A stretch of DNA of 64,000 nt, taken from assembly GCF_019038435.1 (NCBI RefSeq), contig NZ_JAGPOX010000002.1, positions 62,001 through 126,000 on the forward strand, read 5' to 3'. The position numbers and the translations under genes are program-made. The stretch comes from Nocardia alni (lineage in GTDB: Bacteria > Actinomycetota > Actinomycetes > Mycobacteriales > Mycobacteriaceae). This document shows, piece after piece, positions 19,026 through 26,466 of the stretch. Under the pieces are notes generated by a model. The model saw nothing but the letters and a program-made list of their open reading frames with translations. It was not told the DNA's origin and did no database searches. The stretch's first letter is position 1; each line of letters begins with the position of its first letter.

Positions 19026-19411
19026 GACCGTCCCCTTCGGAGGTCGTCGCCGGGATTCGCGCGATTCTGGCCGAGACCATCGCACCGGAACTCACCAGCG
19101 AGCACGCGCGTTCGCGGCTCGCCGAGATCCGTGCCGTTCTGGCCCAGATCGACTGGGACGACGCCGGTTTCACGTTGGCTTCCCGTTCGGATGAGCTTGC
19201 TCGCTGTCTGGGAGCCGCAGGCGAATGCATCGACGGCGTTTCGGTGCCGGGGCGTCCGTCTGTCGCGAACTTCGAGTCGTACCAACGCCATTACGATCAG
19301 CTCGCCGGTCTCGCGGTGGAAGTTCTGCGAAGGCTCCGCGTACATCTGGACGAACGGCCGGACGACGAGGCCGCCCGCGCCGCGTATCGCACGCTGCTGA
19401 CAGCGGTCTGA
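19022..19411 (+). CDS. Small helical protein coupled to the APH-type kinase (LvaB-like position)
   Basis: 129 residues. ATG at 19022 overlaps the kinase stop (ATGA). It is predicted all-helical and charged (VVAGIRAILAETIAPELTSEHARSRLAEIRAVL...), with a C-terminal YRTLLTAV. No catalytic motif is seen. A protein of the same size, helix pattern and position follows the second kinase (25949-26374). The P. putida lva operon also has a small protein of unknown fold needed by its kinase, so this is probably a kinase partner. It is the last gene of the long operon; a hairpin follows. Confidence 0.75.
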   Translation: MRPSPSEVVAGIRAILAETIAPELTSEHARSRLAEIRAVLAQIDWDDAGFTLASRSDELARCLGAAGECIDGVSVPGRPSVANFESYQRHYDQLAGLAVEVLRRLRVHLDERPDDEAARAAYRTLLTAV

Positions 19412-19424
19412 GCGCCGCAAGACC

Positions 19425-19463
19425 AGCCCGGCTCGTCCAGCGTCAGTCAGGAGGAGCCGGGCT
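19425..19463 (+). terminator. Hairpin terminator after the long operon
   Basis: Perfect 10-bp inverted repeat AGCCCGGCTC (19425-19434) with GAGCCGGGCT (19454-19463) and a 19-nt loop, starting 14 bp after the stop at 19411. Confidence 0.6.
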
Positions 19464-19543
19464 TCGTCATGTCACCGGCCTCTCGACGAGACGCCAGGTG
19501 GGCTAGCACATCCTGGTTATCGTGTGGTAGATATTCTATACTT

Positions 19544-19567
19544 GGAAAGTCGACTACTAGACTATTT
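19544..19567. promoter_or_regulatory. Operator-like inverted repeat, site 3
   Basis: Left arm GGAAAGTC (19544-19551), spacer GACTACTA (19552-19559), right arm GACTATTT (19560-19567). It ends 15 bp before the start at 19583. A second short palindrome, TAGATATTCTA, lies 10 bp upstream (about 19528-19538). It probably controls the unit 19583-26374. Confidence 0.6.
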
Positions 19568-19582
19568 AAGGTGGGTGGTCCG

Positions 19583-20782
19583 GTGACTCCGACCCTCGAG
19601 GAGTTCGTGGCCGGCGCACGGGTGTTTCTGGAATCCGTCTCGGCGGATCGTGAGCGTGCGCGGCCCAGCGAAGGGAAATCGCGCTACGCGCTCTTCTCCG
19701 GTTCGACGCGGGAAGAGATCGACGCGGCGATCGAGTATCAGCGGGCGGCGTTCGACGCGGGCTACGGGTGGATCACCGGGCCCGTCGAGTACGGCGGTGC
19801 GGGACTGTCCGCGCGGTACGAAAAGGCTTTTGCCGCAACCGAACGCGGATATTCCATCCCGTCCAAGGGACCGCTCTCGGTCAGTCTGGGCATGGTGGCC
19901 CCGACGTTGGCCCAGTTCGGATCGGACGACGCCAAATCGCGATGGCTGCGCGGGCTACGCCGCGCGGACGTGGTCGGGTGCCAGCTGTTCAGCGAGCCCG
20001 CCGCCGGTTCGGATCTCGCGGCCGTGCGCACCAAGGCGCAACAGGAGTCCGGGAACGGCGATTGGATCCTCTCGGGACAGAAGGTGTGGACCTCGGGTGC
20101 GCATTACTCCGATGTCGGCATCGTCCTGACCCGCACATCCGACGGTCCCCGGCACCGCAACCTGACCGCGTTCGCGGTGGATATGCACGCACCCGGCGTC
20201 GAGGTCCGCCCGCTGCGCCAGATCACCGGCGAAGCCGATTTCAACGAGGTCTTCCTCACCGAGGTCCGGGTGCCCGACACGTGCCGGCTCGGTGAGATCG
20301 GACAGGGCTGGTCGGTCGCCATCGCCATGCTCATGCACGAGCGCGGCGCGATCGGCGGCTCGTCCAGCGGCGGCAGCGGACTGTTCCGGATGGCCGATCT
20401 GGCCGCGTGGGTCGCCGATCTCGGCAGACATGAGGACCCGGCGGTCGTGCAGGCGTACGCCCGCGTGTACTCCGGGGTCACCGCGGCCAAGGCGATGCGG
20501 GCCCGCGCCGACGCCAAGCTGAAGGCCAACGGTGTCCCGGGCCCCGAGATGTCGCTGGGCAAGCTGGCGTTGACCGAGAACCTGCGCGCGCTCAGCGATC
20601 TGGTGAGCCTGGTCCTCGGGCCGAAGCTGGTGGCCGACACCGGTCGCCCGCAGTCCTACGCATGGTCGGAATTCGTGCTGAGTGTTCCCGGCATGCGCAT
20701 CGGTGGCGGCACCGACGAGATCCATCGCAACACGGTCGCCGAGCGCTTCCTCGGCCTGCCGAAAGACAAATCGAAAGCATGA
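19583..20782 (+). CDS. Acyl-CoA dehydrogenase
   Basis: 399 residues. GTG at 19583 is chosen because AAGGTGGG sits at good distance upstream; GTG at 19571 is an alternative. Motifs: GCQLFSEPAAGSDLAAVRTKA, GQKVWTSGAHYSDVGI, and GGTDEIHRNTVAERFLGLPKD at the C-terminus, typical of FadE-type enzymes. It is the first gene of the second large operon. A shorter dehydrogenase at 22985 may be its partner subunit. It oxidises an acyl-CoA to an enoyl-CoA, passing electrons to ETF. Confidence 0.92.
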   Translation: MTPTLEEFVAGARVFLESVSADRERARPSEGKSRYALFSGSTREEIDAAIEYQRAAFDAGYGWITGPVEYGGAGLSARYEKAFAATERGYSIPSKGPLSVSLGMVAPTLAQFGSDDAKSRWLRGLRRADVVGCQLFSEPAAGSDLAAVRTKAQQESGNGDWILSGQKVWTSGAHYSDVGIVLTRTSDGPRHRNLTAFAVDMHAPGVEVRPLRQITGEADFNEVFLTEVRVPDTCRLGEIGQGWSVAIAMLMHERGAIGGSSSGGSGLFRMADLAAWVADLGRHEDPAVVQAYARVYSGVTAAKAMRARADAKLKANGVPGPEMSLGKLALTENLRALSDLVSLVLGPKLVADTGRPQSYAWSEFVLSVPGMRIGGGTDEIHRNTVAERFLGLPKDKSKA

Positions 20783-20859
20783 GGGCGGGGCGCTGAGGCC
20801 GCCGCACACCTCACCCGCTCCGGCGGGATCCGACAACGAGAGAACAGGAAGAGAATCCG

Positions 20860-21780
20860 ATGGGACATCTGGACGGTAGGACAATCATCGTGACCGGCGC
20901 GGGCCGCGGTATCGGCCGCGAACACGCGCTGTTGTTCGCCCAGGAGGGCGCCAACGTGGTCGTCAACGACCTCGGCGGTGCGCAGGACGGCAGCGGCGCC
21001 GCGGCCGGGCCGGCCCAGGATGTCGTCGACGAGATCACGGCCGCGGGCGGCAAGGCCGTCGCCAACGGCGACGACGTGGCCGACGCCGCGGGCGTCACAC
21101 GCATCGTCACCACCGCGATCGATACCTTCGGCGGCATTCACGGCCTGGTCAACAACGCGGGAATCCTGCGGGACCGTGTGCTGGTCAACCTCGACGCCGA
21201 AGATTGGGATCTGGTTGTTCGGGTGAACCTGCGGGGGACCTTCCTGATGACCCGCGAGGTCGGCCGGTACTGGCGCGAACAGAGCAAGGCCGGTAACGAG
21301 CTGTCCGGCTCGGTGGTCAACACCAGTAGTGAATCGGGTGTTTTCGGAAATCCGGGGCAAGCGAACTACGCCGCGGCGAAGGCGGGCATCGCCTCGCTCA
21401 CGCAGGTGGCCGGCAAGGAGTTGCAGCGGTACGGCGTGCGCGTCAACGCGATCCTGCCGCAGGCGCGAACCCGGCTGACCGAGGGAGCGTTCGGCGATGC
21501 CCTCAGCGGCAAGGAGGGCGCGTTCGATCGATTCGATCCGGCGAACGTCTCACCCTTCGTAGGTTTCCTGCTTTCGCCGAACTGCTCGCTCACCGGTGAG
21601 GTCTTCCTCGTCGGCGGCTCTCGCGTGCAGCGGATTCAGCCGTGGACCAAGGATCCGGAATGGAAGCTGATGACCGAGGGCCGGTGGACCCTGGACGGGC
21701 TGGAAAAGGCCGTCGCCGAAGCCGGCGCCCCGTCGGGCGGTAACACCTGGACCGCGAACCCCGGGAAGGCCTCGAAGTGA
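20860..21780 (+). CDS. Short-chain dehydrogenase/reductase (MFE-2 3-hydroxyacyl-CoA dehydrogenase type)
   Basis: 306 residues, ATG at 20860. Rossmann TGAGRGIGREHALLFAQEGANVVVNDLGG, LVNNAGILRD, and the catalytic Ser/Tyr/Lys in SSESGVFGNPGQANYAAAKAG. The VNDLGG...DGSG insertion after the second strand is characteristic of the (3R)-hydroxyacyl-CoA dehydrogenase part of peroxisomal MFE-2 and related bacterial SDRs. It should oxidise a 3-hydroxyacyl-CoA (or another hydroxyacyl-CoA) with NAD. It overlaps the MaoC gene by GTGA. Confidence 0.9.
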   Translation: MGHLDGRTIIVTGAGRGIGREHALLFAQEGANVVVNDLGGAQDGSGAAAGPAQDVVDEITAAGGKAVANGDDVADAAGVTRIVTTAIDTFGGIHGLVNNAGILRDRVLVNLDAEDWDLVVRVNLRGTFLMTREVGRYWREQSKAGNELSGSVVNTSSESGVFGNPGQANYAAAKAGIASLTQVAGKELQRYGVRVNAILPQARTRLTEGAFGDALSGKEGAFDRFDPANVSPFVGFLLSPNCSLTGEVFLVGGSRVQRIQPWTKDPEWKLMTEGRWTLDGLEKAVAEAGAPSGGNTWTANPGKASK

Positions 21781-22973
21781 CCACCGCCGACAAGACCACC
21801 GAGGCCAAGATGCCCGAGGCGGTGATCACCGAAGAGATGATCGCCTCGATGAAGGCTCGGGCCGGCGTCGATCTGCGCATCGATCACTCGGTGAACAACG
21901 AGGAAGCCACCCGGATCGCGGTCACCAAGTTCGCCGGTGGCGTCGGCGATATCAACACCCTGTGGTCGGATGCCGACCAGGCCACCGGCTCCGATTACGG
22001 CGCTCCGGTGGCGCCGCCGTCCTTCGTGATCGGCTGCTTCTCCGGAATCCAGTTCGGCTGGCCGGGCCTGGGCGCCTTTCACAATGCCACGCAGGCGCAC
22101 TTCCACAAGCCCGTCTATTGGGGCGACAAGATCAGCGCCACGTGCCGTTACGACGGATTCACCGGCCCGCGCCCGAGCAAGTTCGCCGGACAGATGGTCA
22201 CCGACCATTTCGTCAACAGCTATCGCAATCAGCACGGCGAGTTGGTCGCCGAGATCGATTGGCAGGTGGTCAATTTCGAACGCGGGTCCGCGAAGTCCCG
22301 GTCCAAGGATGCGGGCAAGCCGGAATTGACCCTGCCGCACCCCTGGACCGAGCAGCAGATCCAGGAGGTCGAGGAGCGGGTGCTCTCGGAGCAGCCTCGC
22401 GGGGCGGAACCGCGGTTCTGGGAGGACGTCCAGGTCGGCGAGTCGATCCAGTCCCTGACCAAGGGACCTATCGGTCTCACCGACGAGGTCGCGTTCATCG
22501 CCGGGGGAGGGACCCCGATTCCTCGACTGAAGGCCCATGCAGCGGCGTTGGCGGACTACCGGACCCACCCGGCCTGGTCGTTCCGCGATCCGGTGATGGG
22601 ATCGAGCGAACCGATCTACGCGGTGCACTACAACAAGGCCGCGGCGAACGCGATGGGCGTCGCCTTCCAGTACGACGTGGGCTTCCAGCGGCAGTGCTGG
22701 CAGATCCAGCTGCTGACGCACTGGTGCGGCGACGCGGGCTGGATCGTGGACTGCAGTTCGCAGTACCGGGGTTTCGTTTACCTGTCCGACGTGGTGACCA
22801 TGGGTGGTGAGGTGACCGGTAAGTCGGTGACCGAGACCGGCGAACATGTCGTCGAGCTGACCACGTTCGCCCGCAACCAGCGCGGCGCCGACGTCATGCC
22901 CGGTACCGCCACCGTCGCCTTGCCGACGCGCGAAGGCTCGTCGCCGGTAGCGCGTCGCGCGCGCACGAAATAG
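21777..22973 (+). CDS. MaoC-like double-hotdog hydratase
   Basis: 398 residues, GTG at 21777 overlapping the SDR stop. The sequence shows two hotdog-like halves: the N-terminal half (ITEEMIASMKARAGVDLRI..., APVAPPSFVIGCF, WGDKISATCRYDGF) resembles the FAS1-like/MaoC N-terminal domain, and the C-terminal half begins around EPRFWEDVQVGESI. The VAPPSF segment is common in MaoC-like N-terminal domains. Clear D-x4-H catalytic spacing was not found, so this may be a non-canonical dehydratase or a thioesterase-like relative. The operon context (dehydrogenase, SDR, hydratase) supports action on acyl-CoA. Confidence 0.72.
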   Translation: MTTADKTTEAKMPEAVITEEMIASMKARAGVDLRIDHSVNNEEATRIAVTKFAGGVGDINTLWSDADQATGSDYGAPVAPPSFVIGCFSGIQFGWPGLGAFHNATQAHFHKPVYWGDKISATCRYDGFTGPRPSKFAGQMVTDHFVNSYRNQHGELVAEIDWQVVNFERGSAKSRSKDAGKPELTLPHPWTEQQIQEVEERVLSEQPRGAEPRFWEDVQVGESIQSLTKGPIGLTDEVAFIAGGGTPIPRLKAHAAALADYRTHPAWSFRDPVMGSSEPIYAVHYNKAAANAMGVAFQYDVGFQRQCWQIQLLTHWCGDAGWIVDCSSQYRGFVYLSDVVTMGGEVTGKSVTETGEHVVELTTFARNQRGADVMPGTATVALPTREGSSPVARRARTK

Positions 22974-22984
22974 GAGGAGCCGTC

Positions 22985-24112
22985 ATGGGTATCGATGCGC
23001 AGGAGCGCGATGCGCTGGCCGCGGCGGTTCGCGACGCGGCGTCGTCGGGCCCCCGCGAATTCCTCGACGACCACGGTAAACCGACTCGTGACGTGCGGTT
23101 GTGGAAGGTGCTGACCGAGCAGATGGGTCTGGCCGCCCTGCTGGTTCCCGAGCAGGACGGTGGTGCGGGCGCCGGAGTGGCCGAGCTGGCGCTCGTCATC
23201 GAGCAGCTCGCACACACACTGGCCGCGGTACCCGCCTTGTCCTCACTGGGCGGGGCGAGCGTACTGCTGCGCCTCACGGGGACCGACGCGTCCTCGGCGC
23301 TGCTGCAGCGCCTGGCAGGGGAGTCGATCTGCGCCACGGTGGCGTGGCCCGACCCCGCGTCGCATTCCGTCGTGCCGGTCCTCGCGGTGGATGGCACCGC
23401 GGTGGGTTCGGACGTAACGATCAGCGGCCGTGCCGAATTCGTGCTGGACGGCGCGGACGCCGATGTGATTCTCGTGCCCGCGCGAGGCGGTGAGGCCGAG
23501 GTGGTCGTCTCGGTCGACGCCGCGAACCCCGCGGTGCGCCGGACGCCGATGACCGGCCTCGATCTGACCAGAGGATTGGCCTCGATCGAGCTGGACAACG
23601 CTCCGGCCACGGTGTTGGGCAGCGGTGTGGACCTGCAGGCCGCGCTCGACGTGTTCATGGTTCTCGTCGCCGCCGAACAGGTCGGCATCGCGCAGCGATG
23701 CCACGACGCGGCGGTCGCGTGGGCGAAGGAACGTGTCCAATTCGATCGTCCGATCGGACAGTTCCAGGCGATCAAACATCAGCTGGTGGACCTGCTCATG
23801 GCGGTGGAACTGGCTCGGTCCAGCTACGACGTCGCGGTCGCGGCGGCCGACGCGTATCTGAGCGACCCCGCCGAGGTGACCGCCCGTGCGCTCGGGGTCG
23901 CGGCGAGTGCCGCCGAGGCCCGGTGCGGTGACGCGGCGGTCCTCGTGTCCGACGAGTCGCTGCACATTCTCGGCGGCATCGGTTTCACCTGGGAACACGA
24001 TGCGCACCTGTACTTCCGGCGTGCCAAGACGCTGGAGCAGCTCTTCGGCTCGCCCGCTGCACACCGGAACCGTTTCGCGACCACGTTGCTGCGGGAGGCC
24101 GCTCATGGGTGA
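22985..24112 (+). CDS. Acyl-CoA dehydrogenase (partner-type subunit)
   Basis: 375 residues, ATG at 22985 after AGGAGGAG. Motifs: LLVPEQDGGAGAGVAELALVIEQL, EQVGIAQRCHDAAVAWAKERVQFDRPIGQFQAIKHQLVD, and LHILGGIGFTWEHDAHLYFRRAKTLEQLFG. It lacks the GSDLA and AEIQR segments, like the short subunit at 12214. It likely forms a heteromeric enzyme with the dehydrogenase at 19583. It overlaps the enoyl-CoA hydratase start by 8 bp. Confidence 0.87.
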   Translation: MGIDAQERDALAAAVRDAASSGPREFLDDHGKPTRDVRLWKVLTEQMGLAALLVPEQDGGAGAGVAELALVIEQLAHTLAAVPALSSLGGASVLLRLTGTDASSALLQRLAGESICATVAWPDPASHSVVPVLAVDGTAVGSDVTISGRAEFVLDGADADVILVPARGGEAEVVVSVDAANPAVRRTPMTGLDLTRGLASIELDNAPATVLGSGVDLQAALDVFMVLVAAEQVGIAQRCHDAAVAWAKERVQFDRPIGQFQAIKHQLVDLLMAVELARSSYDVAVAAADAYLSDPAEVTARALGVAASAAEARCGDAAVLVSDESLHILGGIGFTWEHDAHLYFRRAKTLEQLFGSPAAHRNRFATTLLREAAHG

Positions 24113-24881
24113 CACGGCAGTGGTGATCACCGAGGTCGACGCGGCGGGCGTCGCGACGATCACCTGGAATCGACCGGAGCGCAAGAACGGGCTGAACAAG
24201 GCGATGGTCGACCAGGGTATCGCCGCCCTGGAGAAGATCGGGGCGGACGACTCCTGCCGGGTCGTGGTCGTCACCGGCGCGGGATCGTCGTTCTGCTCGG
24301 GCATGGACCTGTCCGAACGCATCGAGCCTGACGAAGTCACCTTCATGCGGCGGGTCGGGCGGTTGTGCACGCTGATCCACGACCTGCCGTTGCCGGTGAT
24401 CGCCAAGGTCCGGGGTGGGGCCGTCGGCTACGGCGCCAACCTGGCGCTGTGCGCCGACCTGGTACTGGCCTCCGACGTCGCCGTATTCGGCGAGATCTTC
24501 GCCGAGCGCGGATTGTCGATCGACGGCGGCGGCTCCTGGCTGGTGCCGCGGCTGGTCGGCCTCGGCCGAGCCAAGGAGATCATGTTCCTCGCCTCCCGCG
24601 TCACCGCACCCGAGGCCGCTGAGATGGGGCTGGTGAACCGATGCGTACCGGATGCGGATCTCGATCAGCTGACCGATGACTGGGCCAATCGCCTGGCCGA
24701 TGGCCCCAGGCGGGCGCTGTCGGTGATCAAGGGTCAGCTCAACGCCTCGTTCGAGCGCTCGTTCGGCGACGCGATCGAGGCCGAGGTGCTCGGCCAATCG
24801 CTGGCGTTCCGCTCCAAGGAGTCGCGTGAAGGTGCCAAAGCCTTCTTCGAGAAGCGTCGACCGGATTTCCGATCATGTTGA
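24105..24881 (+). CDS. Enoyl-CoA hydratase/isomerase family protein
   Basis: 258 residues, ATG at 24105, overlapping the preceding gene by 8 bp. Crotonase fold: VATITWNRPERKNGLNKAMVD, oxyanion-hole FCSGMDLSERI, VRGGAVGYGANLALCADLVLAS, then FGEIFAERGLSIDGGGSWLVPRLVG. The Asp-Gly-Gly-Gly in the last segment resembles PaaG/isomerase-like members as much as classical hydratases. It overlaps the second kinase gene by 7 bp, indicating tight coupling. Confidence 0.9.
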   Translation: MGDTAVVITEVDAAGVATITWNRPERKNGLNKAMVDQGIAALEKIGADDSCRVVVVTGAGSSFCSGMDLSERIEPDEVTFMRRVGRLCTLIHDLPLPVIAKVRGGAVGYGANLALCADLVLASDVAVFGEIFAERGLSIDGGGSWLVPRLVGLGRAKEIMFLASRVTAPEAAEMGLVNRCVPDADLDQLTDDWANRLADGPRRALSVIKGQLNASFERSFGDAIEAEVLGQSLAFRSKESREGAKAFFEKRRPDFRSC

Positions 24882-25927
24882 CGGACAACGACTTCGTGGC
24901 TCGATGGCTGGCGCATCGAGCGGCGGCGCTCGATCTCGACGCGTCGTCGCTGTCGGTACGCGAGGTGCGACCGATGTCGCGCGGGGTTTCCCGCCAGACC
25001 TGGTCGGTCTCGGTCGCCGACCGGTCGGGTGAGCACGCGTTGATGGTCCGGCGCGACCATGAGGTCGGCAGCGTCATCCCGACCTCGCTGGAGACCGAGT
25101 ATGCCGTCTACGCGGCCCTCGCCGGCACGGATGTTCCGCATGCGCGCGCGTTGTGGTGGGAGGACGACCCGAGCTGGATGCCCGATGGGCGGCCCGCCTA
25201 CCTTCGCGAATGCGTGACCGGTGACTGGCGGCTGCCCGAACTGGCACAGGCCCCCGCCGAGGTCGCCGACCGCCGGATCGCCCTTGCCCGGGAACACATC
25301 ACGCAACTGGCGAAGGTGCATGCGGTGGACTGGCGGGCGCGGGGATTGGACCGGATTCTGCGTGCCCCGGACACGCCCGCACGGGCGGCGGAGATGCTCG
25401 TCGACGATCTGCTCGACCAGCTGCGTCGGTATCAGGGCGCGCCGAGCGTTCCCGCGGCCGAGGCCGTGGCGTCGTTGCGGGCGCGAGCCCCGCGTGATCT
25501 CGACGCGCTGGTTTTCTGCAAGGGGACCAACGGACACGGCGAGGAGGTCTGGCGCGACGGGCGGATCGTCGCCATGAGCGACTGGGAACTGGCGGCGATC
25601 GGTGACCCGGCCTACGACTTCGCACAATGCCAGGAACTCGTCGCCGACGTGGTGGTGGACGGCCGCCGAGTCTGGGGCATGCCGGAGGCGCTGGAGTTCT
25701 ATCGCGACCTGACCGGGAGCACGGTGACCATGGACAGGGTGGACTACTACCGCGACGTCATGGCCCTCCTGCAACACGTGTACACCCAGCACGCCGCATG
25801 GGTGGTTCGCCGGCACGAGGTCCCGCCGCTGCGATTCGTGTGGACCGCCACGGAGGTGGCCTTCCGCAGCGAACTGCGGCTGGCGGCCGATTACACCGGA
25901 AACCTGCTCACCGAGCTGGTGGCATGA
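24875..25927 (+). CDS. APH-family kinase-like protein with altered catalytic loop
   Basis: 350 residues, ATG at 24875 overlapping the hydratase end. The APH fold is clear: N-lobe VREVRPMSRGVSRQTWSVSV, hinge PAYLRECVTGDWR, and MSDWELAAIGDPAYDFAQCQ with the metal-binding Asp at residue 236. But where HGDxxxxN is expected, 20 residues before that Asp, the sequence reads CKGTNGHGEEVW (K216-G-T...), so His and the catalytic Asp are replaced by Lys and Thr. It is therefore either a pseudokinase or a divergent subfamily. It is followed by a small helical protein, as at 18009. Confidence 0.85.
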   Translation: MLTDNDFVARWLAHRAAALDLDASSLSVREVRPMSRGVSRQTWSVSVADRSGEHALMVRRDHEVGSVIPTSLETEYAVYAALAGTDVPHARALWWEDDPSWMPDGRPAYLRECVTGDWRLPELAQAPAEVADRRIALAREHITQLAKVHAVDWRARGLDRILRAPDTPARAAEMLVDDLLDQLRRYQGAPSVPAAEAVASLRARAPRDLDALVFCKGTNGHGEEVWRDGRIVAMSDWELAAIGDPAYDFAQCQELVADVVVDGRRVWGMPEALEFYRDLTGSTVTMDRVDYYRDVMALLQHVYTQHAAWVVRRHEVPPLRFVWTATEVAFRSELRLAADYTGNLLTELVA

Positions 25928-25948
25928 GGCGCCGATGCGAGGAGCGCG

Positions 25949-26374
25949 ATGAGTAACCCACCCGACCCGCACACGCTCATCGCCGCCGTGATCGGGGCGT
26001 TGGAGCACGAGATCGAACCCGCGGTCGCCGACGAGTACGCGGCCAGCCTGTGCCGGACGGCGGCGCAGATGCTGCGGCAGCTCGACGTGCGGCTGCGCGA
26101 CGAGTTGCCGGCCTTGGTCCGCGAGTCCGCGGATCTGCGCGACGTGCTGCGCGAACTCGGTGAGCAGGTCCCGGATTCACCCGCGCCGCGCTGGCCCGCA
26201 ATCGACGAAGCCCGCGCCGACGTCACGGCGCTGGAGGCACGGCTGGCGGAGTTGGTGGCCGCCGAACTCGACGAGAACTCGCCGGTTCGGGTGGCCGCGC
26301 GAGCGTTCGTCACCCGCCAGTTGCGTGGCCGGCTGTCGTGGGAGCGTGACGCGTATACCGGACCGCGTCGCTGA
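25949..26374 (+). CDS. Small helical protein following the second kinase
   Basis: 141 residues, ATG at 25949 after AGGAGC. Predicted all-helical: DPHTLIAAVIGALEHEIEPAVADEYAASLCRTAAQMLRQLDVRL..., ending WERDAYTGPRR. No known domain is recognised. It has the same size class, helix content and position as the protein at 19022-19411, though identity by eye is low. It is the last gene of the operon begun at 19583; a strong terminator follows. Confidence 0.75.
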   Translation: MSNPPDPHTLIAAVIGALEHEIEPAVADEYAASLCRTAAQMLRQLDVRLRDELPALVRESADLRDVLRELGEQVPDSPAPRWPAIDEARADVTALEARLAELVAAELDENSPVRVAARAFVTRQLRGRLSWERDAYTGPRR

Positions 26375-26403
26375 GTTTACCTCTCTCGCAACAAGTTCCA
26401 GCA

Positions 26404-26440
26404 AAAGGCAGGTGGCCGGACGTCCGGCCCACCTGCCTTT
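26404..26440. terminator. Bidirectional hairpin terminator
   Basis: AAAGGCAGGTGG (26404-26415) pairs perfectly with CCACCTGCCTTT (26429-26440); the interior CCGGAC/GTCCGG extends the stem with one bulged C. It lies between the convergent stops at 26374 and 26467, with A/T tails on both sides. Confidence 0.8.
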
Positions 26441-26466
26441 CGTGATGCTCCGACGCTATGCGTGCG

